Of a stretch of 64,000 nucleotides of DNA, positions 20,860 to 31,382 are shown piece after piece (position 1 is the first letter of the stretch; every line of letters begins with the position of its first letter). The translations under genes were made by a program, and so were the position numbers. Below the pieces are notes generated by a model, which was not told the DNA's origin, did no database searches, and saw nothing but the letters and a program-made list of their open reading frames with translations. The DNA lies in NCBI GenBank assembly GCA_965240325.2, contig OZ251230.1:1922001-1986000 (forward strand), written 5' to 3'. Origin of the DNA: Rebecca billardiae RCC1528. Lineage: Eukaryota; Haptophyta.

Positions 20860-21915
20860 TGAGGCCGCTCGAGCGACTTCGTGTCTGGCGAGGCAGATCG
20901 CGCCAGTGCGTGGCGAGGCAGACGCTCGCCTGCCTCGCCGCTTGGCGAGGCAGCTAAGCTAGTAACGCCGCGGCCAAACTTTACGAAAGCCAAATGTCTG
21001 CCGGTGCGCCGCCCGTCTTTTGCGCACGGTGACAAGGGCGCGCGAGGGCGCTTCCTCACGATCCCGAAGAGCGCTGCGCGCGGCGTCGCGTTGGCGGCGG
21101 CAGCGGCGCTGGGGTGTATCTTGCCCATTCTGCGTGGCGGCGCGCTCTCATGACGCCTCGGCCGCCGCCACGCCATGCGCGACCGGGCGTGTCGCCTTCT
21201 TGACGGGCAGTGCACACGCCCTTGCAAGCGCACAGCCGTGAAGAGCCGAGAGCGTCCGTCGCGAGCACGCCGCCCACGCGGGATGCGTTGCCAGGGCTAT
21301 TCGTATGACACTGGGTGCTCGCGCTCTGGCATGTGCGAGCCAGGATGACCATGGGTAGCAGCTACGATGAGCACTGCTAACCTGCATTTCAGCCGATGAC
21401 ATCCTCTCGTTCAGCGATCTTGACTGCTCTGAACGCATGGCGAACTCGGCGAAGCGCATGCGCAAGGTGGCTTCGGTGACAGCATAACGCATCCCGCGTG
21501 GGCGGCGTGCTCGCGACGGACGCTCTCGGCTCTTCACGGCTGTGCGCTTGCAAGGGCGTGTGCACTGCCCGTCAAGAAGGCGACACGCCCGGTCGCGCAT
21601 GGCGTGGCGGCGGCCGAGGCGTCATGAGAGCGCGCCGCCACGCAGAATGGGCAAGATACACCCCAGCGCCGCTGCCGCCGCCAACGCGACGCCGCGCGCA
21701 GCGCTCTTCGGGATCGTGAGGAAGCGCCCTCGCGCGCCCTTGTCACCGTGCGCAAAAGACGGGCGGCGCACCGGCAGACATTTGGCTTTCGTAAAGTTCG
21801 GCCGCGGCTTTACTAGCTTAGCTGCCTCGCCAAGCGGCGAGGCAGGCGAGCGTCTGCCTCGCCACGCACTGGCGCGATCTGCCTCGCCAGACACGAAGTC
21901 GCTCGAGCGGCCTCA
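20860..21915. repeat. Foldback element with 430-bp near-perfect arms between two divergent genes
   Basis: Arms 20860-21289 and 21486-21915 are equal in length and differ by only a few bases, around a 196-bp spacer. The outer ends begin tgaggccgctcgagcgactt, and gag occurs just outside both ends (a possible 3-bp target duplication). The first 100 bp of each arm repeat tggcgaggcag several times. The element fills most of the space between the SLC38-like gene (start 20725) and the MATE gene (start 22047), about 130 bp from each ATG. Confidence 0.9.
21393..21487 (+). pseudogene. Possible captured terminal exon inside the foldback spacer
   Basis: The spacer contains ctgctaacctgcatttcag, a good branch-point-like ctaac followed by a pyrimidine-rich 3' splice site. 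A 31-codon frame ends in TAA at 21485-21487 and reads DDILSFSDLDCSERMANSAK and a further ten residues. Composition is protein-like. It could be the last exon of a host gene carried by the element, or chance. No matching upstream exon is in the window. Confidence 0.3.
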
Positions 21916-22046
21916 GAGTGCTGATACAGATTGGACGCCGCGAGCAGCAGTTTTCGTCTCGTCATCACGGTGTGTGACGCGCCTACGGCGACGGTGGGCC
22001 GTCGCGTCGCGCCAGCCGTCGACACGACAGAACTTCCCGTCGCTGC

Positions 22047-23672
22047 ATGACTGCGGATGAGGCTGCATCCCCGTCTGCCGGCATCACTGAACCGCCTTCG
22101 ATCGTCGCGGATGTGCGCCGAGCCTTCGAGCTGATCGTCCCCACGGCGCTTGCCTTTGGTGCGGAGAACTGGCCGACGTGCACAGGCATCGCATTCATTG
22201 GTCACCAACGCACGCCCCTCCCGCCTGAGCAGCTCGATGCCGAGCTAAGCGCCGCTGCTCTGTCGGGCGCGTACTGCTCGATGTGCGCCATGGCACCTGC
22301 CCTCGGGCTGCTCTCTGCTCTGCGAACGCTGTGCCCGCAAGCCGTGGGCGCCGAGCGCCACGACCTCGTCGCTCTCGCCGTGCAGCGCGCCTTCGGCTGG
22401 CTCCTCCTCGCGCTTCCTGCAGTGGCAGTGCTCATGTGCTCTGCAAAGCGCATTCTCTTATTCGTCGGCCAGCCCCCTGAGGTGGTGGTCCTCGCCGCGC
22501 CATTCTGCATGGCGCTCATGCCAGAGTACGTGCTTGAGGGCACCATGTGCCTTTTCCAGCGAGTCTTTTTGGCGTACGGCCATGCGACCACCAACCTCGT
22601 CGTGTCAGTCGCCGCCGGAGTGGCGGTGGCTCCTCTCGCGCAGTTCATGCTCGTGCGCGCCCTCGGGTACATGGGCGTCGCGTGGGCAGTGAGCGTGTAC
22701 TCGCTTGCGTACCTCGTCTTCCAGCTGCCGGCCATTTGGCGCCACGGCCTATGGGGGCACGTGTTCGCACCGCAGCCCGTAGCCACCCTCACTTCTTGTG
22801 TGGGTGCGCGCGAGTATGCTGCGCTGGCTCTGCCTGGGCTTGTCACCGTCCTTCTCGACTACTTTGTGCGCCAGTCCGTCTATTTGCTGGCTGGCCTCCT
22901 CGACGAGCCAGTCGTCTCCCTCGGCGCAGCAGGCGTCACGTCCTCGCTCTATGGACTCGCCCTCATGCTCTGGCAGGGTGCCTCGCTCGCGGCGTCCACT
23001 ACGGTTGGCAAAGCTGTAGGCGCGGGCGACAGCGCCGGTGCTGTGCGTGCCGCACTAGGGGCGATGATCGCGACCACCTCGCTGGCACTGCTCACCTTCG
23101 TGGGGCTGGTGGCTGGTCGGCACGCGCTGTCTGGTCTATTCACCAGCTCCGTGCGCATTGCAACCCTCAGTGCGAGGACGATGCCCATGCTTGGTGCAGC
23201 CATCGCTGCCTGCGCCTTGTCGAATGTGCTCGGCGGCGTTTGCGCTGGGCTCGGTGCGCAGCGAGTCTCGGCGTATGCATCTCTCATCTGCAACCTATTG
23301 GTGGGTATCCCTGTGGGTGCATGGCTGGCGTTTTCAGTGTTGGGCGGCAGTGCCAACGGCATCATTGGCCTGTGGGCTGGTATTGCCCTGGCGTTTGCAA
23401 GCTCGACTCTCATGCAGCTCGCCTGGCTGATCGTGCAGGCTCGCAGCGGTGCAAACGGGCGAGCACGTGCCTCATGGTGGACCATCATTCCTATGCTTGC
23501 ACCAACCTTCTTCGTCCCTAGTACTGGCACCTCGCGCCTGCTTGCCACGTCGGAGATGGACGAGGGCGTGCATCACAGGCACGCTGGCAATCAGCAGATG
23601 GGCACAGCAAAGCCATCGTCTGATGTGGCGGACCGACCAGCAGGCTCATCATCCGCGCTCGGCTTACTGTGA
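22047..23672 (+). CDS. MATE family efflux transporter
   Basis: A 541-aa multidrug-and-toxic-compound-extrusion protein with two six-helix halves. After a short acidic N terminus, IVPTALAFGAENWPT starts TM1. GLLSALRTLCPQAVGAERHD matches the conserved MATE TM2-loop (ALxTLxxQAxGA) near residues 90-110. GYMGVAWAV (about 210-218) and the second-half WQGASLAASTTVGKAVGAGD (about 310-330) are further family hallmarks. MATE proteins export organic cations or drugs in exchange for H+ or Na+, usually at plasma membrane or vacuole; substrate is unknown here. Single exon, with the ATG at 22047 as first in frame. A foldback element ends 132 bp upstream. After the TGA the same frame stays open into the reverse-transcriptase-like remnant. 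Confidence 0.9.
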   Translation: MTADEAASPSAGITEPPSIVADVRRAFELIVPTALAFGAENWPTCTGIAFIGHQRTPLPPEQLDAELSAAALSGAYCSMCAMAPALGLLSALRTLCPQAVGAERHDLVALAVQRAFGWLLLALPAVAVLMCSAKRILLFVGQPPEVVVLAAPFCMALMPEYVLEGTMCLFQRVFLAYGHATTNLVVSVAAGVAVAPLAQFMLVRALGYMGVAWAVSVYSLAYLVFQLPAIWRHGLWGHVFAPQPVATLTSCVGAREYAALALPGLVTVLLDYFVRQSVYLLAGLLDEPVVSLGAAGVTSSLYGLALMLWQGASLAASTTVGKAVGAGDSAGAVRAALGAMIATTSLALLTFVGLVAGRHALSGLFTSSVRIATLSARTMPMLGAAIAACALSNVLGGVCAGLGAQRVSAYASLICNLLVGIPVGAWLAFSVLGGSANGIIGLWAGIALAFASSTLMQLAWLIVQARSGANGRARASWWTIIPMLAPTFFVPSTGTSRLLATSEMDEGVHHRHAGNQQMGTAKPSSDVADRPAGSSSALGLL

Positions 23673-23891
23673 ATTCAGGCAGAGCTAGCCGTATATATCG
23701 TCCCGCGCGAGCGGCGCAAGCAGCTGCAGCTCCTCGACCGCGAGGTCTATGGCACGCTTGAGGGCCAGGTGGGCCCATACGAGGCGCGGCTCGACACCTT
23801 CCCCGCGATCGTCCCGATTGTCGTGGGGGCGTTCGGCGAGTGGAGCGCTGAGGTGGACCTCAGACCATGGAAGCGAGTCACACCGGAGTAA
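23673..23891 (+). pseudogene. Remnant of a reverse-transcriptase-type polyprotein, left fragment
   Basis: Directly after the MATE stop the frame reads ...RERRKQLQLLDREV..., ...VGPYEARLDTFPAIVPIV..., VGAFGEWSAEVDL, then stops at 23889-23891. A GAFGE(W/M)S block preceded by VGP...RL is what I associate with the region downstream of the RT domain in retroelement ORFs of algae. This is recalled family knowledge, not a search. No RT catalytic motif is present. The likely continuation is at 25835-26182. Confidence 0.45.
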
Positions 23892-23924
23892 TCTTTTTCC
23901 GTAAGCAGGTTACTCACCACATTT

Positions 23925-24165
23925 GGTTGGGGCCCAAAAACGTCCTTCCACAGCCTAACCACCCAACCATTCCAAGAGTGGCCAGCCGGACTACGATCAC
24001 CGGACCTAACCAAGGTCGCCGGACAGAGAGCCAGTGCCCAACCATCACAGCCGGACTGCGCTACCGGACCTAACCAAGTTCACCGGACAGCCGGCTGGTG
24101 CCTAACCAGCTAACCTTCCCAGCCGGACAGCGATTACCGGACCCGTCACCCGTGCTAGCTAAGAA
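23925..24165 (+). repeat. Degenerate tandem repeats (accggacctaacca / agccggac)
   Basis: Units such as accggacctaaccaag and agccggac recur five or more times at irregular spacing. The cctaaccacccaacca variant links this array to the minisatellite at 24.9-25.7 kb, where it appears as ggttgggtggttagg on the + strand. Confidence 0.7.
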
Positions 24166-24914
24166 TCTTAAAAAAGCATTTCAAAAACATTAAAACAATG
24201 CGCTGATGATGTGATCTGAATAAAGATGGCTGCCGCTTTGCCGCCTGACGACGAACGTGGGGTGCCCATCCAACCTAACCACCCAACCAAGTTTCGTCGC
24301 GGAGCGGACTCGCGGCCTTTCATCAAGCGAATCGGCGTTAGCGACGCCCGCGCCGCCCGCGAGCCAGCGCAGCGCCGGGACGGGCGCGGTAGTGGCTGCG
24401 CCAGGAGCGGCAAAGACGCGATGCTCTCGATGCGGGCGCTCGCGAGGGCGCACGTGCCGCGGCCCCCGCGCCCCCATTTTGTTCCCCGCTGCCGGACACG
24501 CACTGCTGCTGCCAGCGGCTTACTGAGAACGCCGTCCGCGGCCTCCGCGGGGCTGCGCGCGCCTCGATCACAGCACGAGAGGTGTGCATCCCAGACCTCC
24601 CCGCTGTGCATGATGCATGCCGCGCGTCAGCTGGCTCGAGCTGCCCCACCCGCCCCCGCGCCCCATTTTGCGTCTGTCAACAACAATCCGCACACGACTT
24701 CTTCCAGCGGTGCCAGACCGCGAGCGAGCAGCGCCGGCGCCGCGCGGCGAGCCGCCGTGGTGCCGCTCCAGCAGTTGCAGCGGCAGCGGCGCGAAAACGA
24801 CGGTAGCGTCCCCGCCGCCATAATCTGGACTCGCAGTGTGGCTGCTCGCACGAGCTCCCGCACCGCACGGACCAGCTGCGCTCGTGCGACGTGCGCTAAC
24901 TAACGCGCACACGA
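24166..24914. other. Gene-free stretch between two related tandem arrays
   Basis: It includes one unit of the cctaaccacccaacc motif at about 24272-24290. Two copies of a gcccccgcgccc...cattttg motif lie near 24463-24482 and 24651-24668. No believable ORF. Confidence 0.5.
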
Positions 24915-25715
24915 GAAAATGGTTGGGTGGTTAGGTTAGGTTGGCACACCCCACTTCTCAAAGCTCGGTGGGGGCCGGCAGCCATGCTGATGCTCGCGCA
25001 TGCTGACCACGATGGTTGGGTGGTTAGGTTGGATGGGCAACCATCTCACGACCAGCCGGCTGGCTGAGAGCCGGCAGCCATGCTGGCGCTCATGCTGGCG
25101 ACGAAACTTGGTTGGGTGGTTAGGTTGGATGGGCACCCCTCTCGCGTCCCGTGAGTCCAGGCCGGCCGGCCGCGGCGGCCGCGCGGACGCACGGGACGCA
25201 TGGACGGCCGGCAGCCTTGCTCATGCTCGCACTTGCTGGCGACGAAACTTGGTTGGCTGGTTAGGTTGGATGGGCACCCCTCTCGTCACTGGCCGAGCCC
25301 GAGAGCCGGCAGCCATGCTGATCCTCATGCTGGCTGCCGAAACATGGTTGGCTGGTTAGGTTGGATAGGCACCCCCCTCGTCGCTGGCCGAGCCCGAGAG
25401 ACGGCAGCCATGCTGATCCTCATGCTGGCTGCCGAAACATGGTTGGCTGGTTAGGTTGGATAGGCACCCCCCTCGTCGCTGGCCGAGCCCGAGAGACGGC
25501 AGCCATGCTGATCCTCATGCTGGCTGCCGAAACATGGTTGGCTGGTTAGGTTGGATAGGCACCCCCCTCGTCGCTGGCCGAGACCGAGAGCCGGCAGCCA
25601 TGCTGATCCTCATGCTGGCTGCCGAAACATGGTTGGCTGGTTAGGTTGGATAGGCACCCCCCTCGTCGCTGGCCGAGACCGAGAGCCGGCAGCCATGCTG
25701 ATCCTCACAGCATGT
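24915..25715 (+). repeat. Minisatellite with 95-bp period
   Basis: Four to five nearly identical 95-bp units lie between about 25270 and 25710, each containing gctggttaggttggataggc and atgctgatcctcatgctggc. They are preceded by about four diverged units back to 24915. 95 is not a multiple of three, so an open frame through it changes phase each unit. The array sits inside the broken reverse-transcriptase-like ORF. Confidence 0.9.
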
Positions 25716-25834
25716 ACTAGTATCATCATGGTTGGGGCATGGTTAGGTGCACTCTACCCTATAGCTAGGCTGTATTCGCCACCCCCTCAATTTTCCCATA
25801 GAAAGGCTTCTATAGCAAACACACCTGGGTATAG

Positions 25835-26182
25835 TATAACTCGCTTCCACACCCGGACCTCACCCTCAAGAAGATCGCCAAGATGGGGCGGGACACGTGG
25901 CGCGCGCGCCTCAGCGCGCCCTCGCGCCCCGCCGCCGAGCGCGCGCTGCTCGGCACCATGCGGCGCGAGCTGGGCATGCGCTGCCTGCGTGGCCAGGCCA
26001 AGATGCTCATCGCCCGCGCGCGCATGGCGCACGTGCGCCCGGGGGCACGCGCCCGCGGGGGCACTGCGTACGACGACTACTTCGAGACGACGGCTGACGA
26101 CGCGTGGCACCGCGACCACCGCGGTGGCGCGCGCGCGTCGACGCCAGACGGTGCGTCGAGCTTCCGCTCGGCGATGGAGTGA
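25835..26182 (+). pseudogene. Remnant of a reverse-transcriptase-type polyprotein, right fragment
   Basis: The open frame reads HPDLTLKKIAKMGRDTW, then ALLGTMRRELGMRCLRGQAK, then MLIARARMAHV and a hydrophilic tail to TGA. An (R)RR-G-x(n)-AR-x-(L/M)L-R helix of this sort follows the GAFGE block in retroelement ORFs I know from algae, so this is probably the distal part of the fragment at 23673-23891, separated by 1.9 kb of tandem repeats. Internal methionines make it look like a 99-aa gene (25883-26182), but I regard it as debris. Confidence 0.42.
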
Positions 26183-26316
26183 TGGGCGACTACGAGGGGG
26201 GGGGGACGACGGCGAGGAGCGCTGATCCTGGTGTTTGTCTCTGCTGCTCGATCTGCCGCTACAGCTTGCTGACTCTGACGCCTGCCCGTTGCATACCACG
26301 TCGTTAATATATATAT

Positions 26317-29300
26317 ATACAGGCAATCGCGGGCAATAAGAAGTGAAAGATCTCACGGCTAGTTAGTCTCGGTCGTTTCTTAGCTAGATCCGCCCGCCGC
26401 GCAGGCGCGGGGGGCGCAGGGGGGCTGAGTCACCGGGCTGAGCCCCGGCTGCCGACAGTGCCGTGAGTCCGTTTAGCTACTTATTATTTATTAGGCCCGG
26501 CCGGCGCCGGAGGCCGAAGAATAATTTGGGCCATTTTGGCGGAGCAAATCTGGCATATATATGATGTTGCATGGACAGCACTGCGGTGCACTGGCCAGGA
26601 GAGTGTCATCAGGAGAAGTCGGGAATCCTTGCCCGCCTTGGCCTGTACTCGTAGTCGGGCCGCGCGCCGCCGGTCCCACTGGCACTTGCGCCTCGGCGGC
26701 GGACCACTCCCGCACTCGTCAGCCGCGACGACATAGTCCCGGTTTCTTAGTGATGTGACTATGCGTATAGCGAACCTGCCAATCGCTAGTCTCAGTTTCT
26801 AGGCCAGATCCGCAGATAGCAAGCCCCAGTTTCTTAACGTGACAGCTGGCCTTATTGCCCGAGTCCACTCCACCGAAATCGCGGGTCTGCCCGGCCTCCT
26901 CGCTCTCCAAATGCCCGGGGGGGGGGGGGCCGGGCAGATTGCGCGCGTGCCCGGCCTCCGTGCATGCACGCGGCGTGCGCGGAGATCATACGGCGATCGC
27001 CCGAGATCATAAGTCGCGTGCGCGGGCCGCCCTACCGCGGGGTGCGCGCGCGTGTTCGCACCCTGGCCGCCCGCATCGCCCGCGGCAGGCCGTCGCGCGC
27101 GCTCGCGGGCGGGCGCTAGGGTGCCCGGAACCCGATCGCGCTGTCGGTTCGCGCCCGCGCGCCTTCCGCCGCCGCCGCGGCCCGCCGGAACGCCCGCAAC
27201 GCACTGCCTGTATGGCCCGGTGAAAGCGCGGCCGCGTGGCGAGGCGAGGACGGCGATGTCAGGGCGGCGCGCGTGCGTGTGACGTGTCTCGTGCGGTACT
27301 CTCGTCGACGGACCAGCGTCACGCGCGCCGCGGCTCCCGTTCCGACCACGCGCCGCGCGCGTGCCGCTCGGCGCGGCTGAGCCACTCGGCTCTGACGGCT
27401 CGTCGGTCAGCGCGGCCAAGTCGCACCCGTGACGGGCAGACGAGGCCGCGCGCCGGCTCCACGGGCGCAGGACTACGCGCGCTATCCTCCCTCCGCGAGG
27501 CGTAGGCGGCTGCGCCTCGAGACTGCCGCCGCGGCCGTGCCGCGCCCGAGCGTGTGATCAGACGGCACCGCGGGCACGTACCAGCAGTGGGACGCGGCGC
27601 GCGGCGCGGCGCGTCGAGCGGAGTCACGCGGACGGCACGGCGACGACCCGTGACGGGCAGACGAGGCCGTGTTCTTCGGGCGCATGCCTGCACGCGCTAT
27701 CCTCCCTCCGCGAGGCGTAGGCGGCTGCGCCTCGAGACTGCCGCCGCGGCCATGCCGCGCCTGAGCGTGTGATCGGACGGCACCGCGGGCTACACTTAGC
27801 ACTACGGCCACCTCATGGCGATGGCTGGCCAGGTAGTGCGGCACGTCCATGCCTCCGGATGGGCATCGAGCGGTGGCGTGGTCGCCGAACCGCGTGGCGT
27901 AGTCCCAGAGCAGGTTGCTATCAGCCCTGATAAGCCCAGCGCTAGCCAGCATGTCCGTCGATGATGGCCGCGCTGTTGTCAAATGTCAGTCGCGACACAC
28001 GTATTTGCAGCATCGCTCAGCGGCAGCTGTCTGACGCAGTCGCACGACTACTGCGCAGCCAACCTTGCTCGTCAGACGCACGGCGTGTGGAGTGAGACGG
28101 AACAGTGACAGTTCGGCATCCTCGCACGACATGCCCGAGAGTTCAGCATTCAGAAGGGTGACCCTGGCCCCTACTTGCCCATCCTTCCCATACTGCTCAG
28201 CTTCACGCGCGCCGGTCGCACGAGCCCGAGGACGTGGACGTGGACGTGAGAGTGGTCGAAAAGTTTGAAGGGAAGTTGTCACTCATGACCACGCGCTCGT
28301 ACGGCCACGCCGACCTGCCTACGCCTCACCCCGGTGACCCGGCCGTGGCGCGCGGTGGGACGGGCATTCACGCCCACCATGGCTTCCCTTCAAACTTCAT
28401 CTGGATGACCCACGTACTGTACAATAGATGCTAGCGCAGTGCCGGCAGTGGGCCGCGGCGTGTGGCGCTGCTCGTCGAGTGGAGTCATGCGGACGGCACA
28501 GCGACTAACAACATGCGTCGTCTCTCGAGTGTTGGTAGCTCTACAGATGAGCACGTGATTCCACACATCGCTAGGCTGAAAGTCGTGTTGGCCCGTGAGC
28601 TGGTTGGCTGCCAGTCTGTGTCACAGCAAGCCCGCGCGCCTGACAGGTGCTGGGCTGCAGGCTGGAGTCAAGAGTGCAAGTCATTTGCGACGCGTGCGTG
28701 ACTGACTTCGTGCTGCAGGGACACGCAACGCGGAGCAAGCGCTACGGGCCGGACTCTTGCCCGAGGAGTGCGTCTGATCGTCGCCGTGCCGTCCGCGTGA
28801 CTCCGCTCGACGCGCCGCGCCGCGCGCCGCGTCCCACTGCTGGTACGTGCCCGCGGTGCCGTCTGATCACACGCTCGGGCGCGGCACGGCCGCGGCGGCA
28901 GTCTCGAGGCGCAGCCGCCTACGCCTCGCGGAGGGAGGATAGCGCGCGTAGTCCTGCGTCCGTGGAGCCGGCGCGCGGCCTCGTCTGCCCGTCACGGGTG
29001 CGACTTGGCCGCGCTGACCGACGAGCCGTCAGAGCCGAGTGGCTCAGCCGCGCCGAGCGGCACGCGCGCGGCGCGTGGTCGGAACGGGAGCCGCGGCGCG
29101 CGTGACGCTGGTCCGTCGACGAGAGTACCGCACGCCTCGCCACGCGGCCGCGCTTTCACCGGGCCATACAGGCAGTGCGTTGCGGGCGTTCCGGCGGGCC
29201 GCGGCGGCGGCGGAAGGCGCGCGGGCGCGAACCGACAGCGCGATCGGGTTCCGGGCACCCTAGCGCCCGCCCGCGAGCGCGCGCGACGGCCTGCCGCGGG

Positions 29301-29717
29301 CGATGCGGGCGGCCAGGGTGCGAACACGCGCGCGCACCCCGCGGTAGGGCGGCCCGCGCACGCGACTTATGATCTCGGGCGATCGCCGTATGATCTCCGC
29401 GCACGCCGCGTGCATGCACGGAGGCCGGGCACGCGCGCAATCTGCCCGGCCCCCCGGGCATTTGGAGAGCGAGGAGGCCGGGCAGACCCGCGATTTCGGT
29501 GGAGTGGACTCATTCTATGATTTTAACGACACAGGTAGGACGGCGCAGGTCTCCTGATTCGTCGTCGGCAGTGCCCGATCGTCGACACGAAGTCGGCGCT
29601 GGTGGCAGAGCATAGCCTGAACCGCGATCGAATGGCTTGAGCGCGGCCTTGAGCTGCTGGAGCGCGATCCACCTGCGCTGCGCGGCTCGAGTGGACTCTG
29701 CCCGCGATTGCCTGTAT
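26317..29717. mobile_element. 3.4-kb element with 19-bp terminal and ~720-bp subterminal inverted repeats
   Basis: The outermost 19 bases (26317-26335, atacaggcaatcgcgggca) are repeated exactly in reverse at 29699-29717. Inside lie long inverted arms: about 26863-27645 and about 28780-29512, near identical apart from a 47-bp indel near 27245-27291 and a short extra C/G run. The 1.13-kb centre is not duplicated. A minus-strand frame at 27482-27982 there contains a protein-like stretch (LIRADSNLLWDYATRFGDHA) that I cannot identify. No transposase motif was recognised. Target duplication unresolved. Confidence 0.75.
27480..27795 (+). repeat. Direct duplication inside the 3.4-kb element (offset 215 bp)
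   Basis: 27480-27580 and 27695-27795 share gctatcctccctccgcgagg and then gcggctgcgcctcgagactg at about 97% identity. The reverse arm carries only one copy, so the duplication came after the arms formed. Confidence 0.85.
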
Positions 29718-30783
29718 TGCGAATTACTATTATTTTAGTATTGATGTTTAAACATACAGTGCCGATATGACAGTTAATTATTACGTACTTAAGTTTGGAA
29801 GTACAGCTACTAATGCTTGGGTGAATCTGCTTATTATGATGAGTCCGGTGTGAACGGCCACCCGGTGACCCGGTGAACCGAGTGTGATTGATGAGTGATT
29901 GATGTGTGCCGACTCAGACTACAACGGAACCGAGTCAACTGCGGTCGTCAGTCAGGCCCTTGGCGCACCGACCGGAGTGCCCGTCCACCCGTCCCAGAAC
30001 GCCCCTGAGCCCGTCTTCAGCTCAGCGGGCTCAAAACCTGCCGACGGCAGGTTTTGAGCTCAGTGACTATGAAATGGGCTGGCAACGAATAGCTGCGGGT
30101 ATTTTTCAATACCAGGGAGCCTTATTGATGTAGGGGGCTGGGACGGGTGGAGTGCGCGTGTCGTCGATGACTGCTGGGTGGATGTCCCATTTTCTGGCGC
30201 ACTTCCGCACTGGGGAGGCGGAAAAGCGCCATTTAATACGAAAATAAGCGAATAAAAAGGCAATTATGGCCCGCGGTGTAGGGCGGAGCGCGTAGCGTGG
30301 AGCCCCGCCGGGGGCCCTCACTACGTTGTCAAAAAGATCTTTTGATCAAAGAAAAGGGGACGGGGGACGATTTTGAGGGCTGTCGGAGGGTGAGTTTTCG
30401 CTTTTTTGAGGGGTACCTTGGCCCATTGCTCTGCATTAGCCAGACGCATTGACGAAATAGCCGCGCCCACTCCAATTCCGTATCTACGGACGGACGTGAG
30501 TAATACGTAACCGCTGGACGTGCCTTTGTCAGTATATCTGGGTAGTGAACGAATATCTAGCTGCGATTTGTTGTAAATATTCATACGGAACAAAACTTGG
30601 TCGCCAGCCCGGGACCAACCGGACCCAGGGCCGGACGTGTTTTTTAAAAGTGCATGTGCACGGGGGTCCTACAGTAGCAGGGTATTCTACCAAGGGGGTT
30701 CCCGTTCAATCTTCCGACGATACGGTTGAACGTGCATGGTCGTAAATGGACATGGTTCCCGCGGAAGCCACTAGCTACAGTAG
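29718..30783. other. AT-richer gene-free stretch with hairpins
   Basis: Much lower GC than the surroundings. It contains a hairpin block near 30017-30060 (agcgggctcaaaacctgccg and its reverse complement) and a palindrome at 30334-30350 (aagatcttttgatca-like). No gene motif is visible in any frame. Confidence 0.5.
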
Positions 30784-30871
30784 AGGGCGCACTGCAGATG
30801 AAAAGATGATCACTCCGTACCCCCATAAGGGCGCACTGCAGATGAAAAGATGATCACTCCGTACCCCCATA
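30784..30871 (+). repeat. Perfect tandem duplication, 2 x 44 bp
   Basis: Two exact copies of a 44-bp unit (agggcgcactgcagatgaaa...) start at 30784 and 30828. Identity implies a recent event. Confidence 0.9.
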
Positions 30872-31382
30872 GTAGGGTATTCGTGATACGAATACAGCAC
30901 GCAGACGAAATTGCACTTGGGGCAAGGCCCTTCGGACGACTCGCGCCGGTGACGCCGGCGCGACCGCGACGCGTGGAACTGCGGAGCCCTTGACTCGGAC
31001 CGCCGCGGGACCGCGTGCGTGCGCGTGCCGCCGCAGTACGCCGCGGTGCGCGAGGTGGTGGCGGGGGCCGGCCGGCCGCTGCCTCTCGCCCTCGCACTCT
31101 GCTCTCCCCGAGCGCGCCTGTCGCCTCGCACGGGCCCCGCGACCTACTCCGTCTCGCCCGGCCCTCGCACTCCGCTCTCACCGAGCGCGCCCACCGGTCC
31201 GTGTCGTCTCGCCGGGCCGCGTGGCCGAGTCACGCCGAGTCGGCGCGCGCCGAACAACCTACCCGCAGGCGCGTTCGTCGCTCGAGGAGGAGCGAAGGGC
31301 GAGCCGAGTCCGGAGCACTACGCGAGCTCGTCGCTTGAGGAATGAGGACGGGAGCGTGCCGCGACGGCACGCCGCAGCGGAG

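Noticed and set aside
25361-25644. Repeated 62-codon frames with identical sequence
   Set aside because: They arise from the 95-bp minisatellite, whose period is not a multiple of three.
24915-25715. CRISPR array
   Set aside because: The units are contiguous tandem repeats with no unique spacers and no cas-like genes, and the DNA is eukaryotic.
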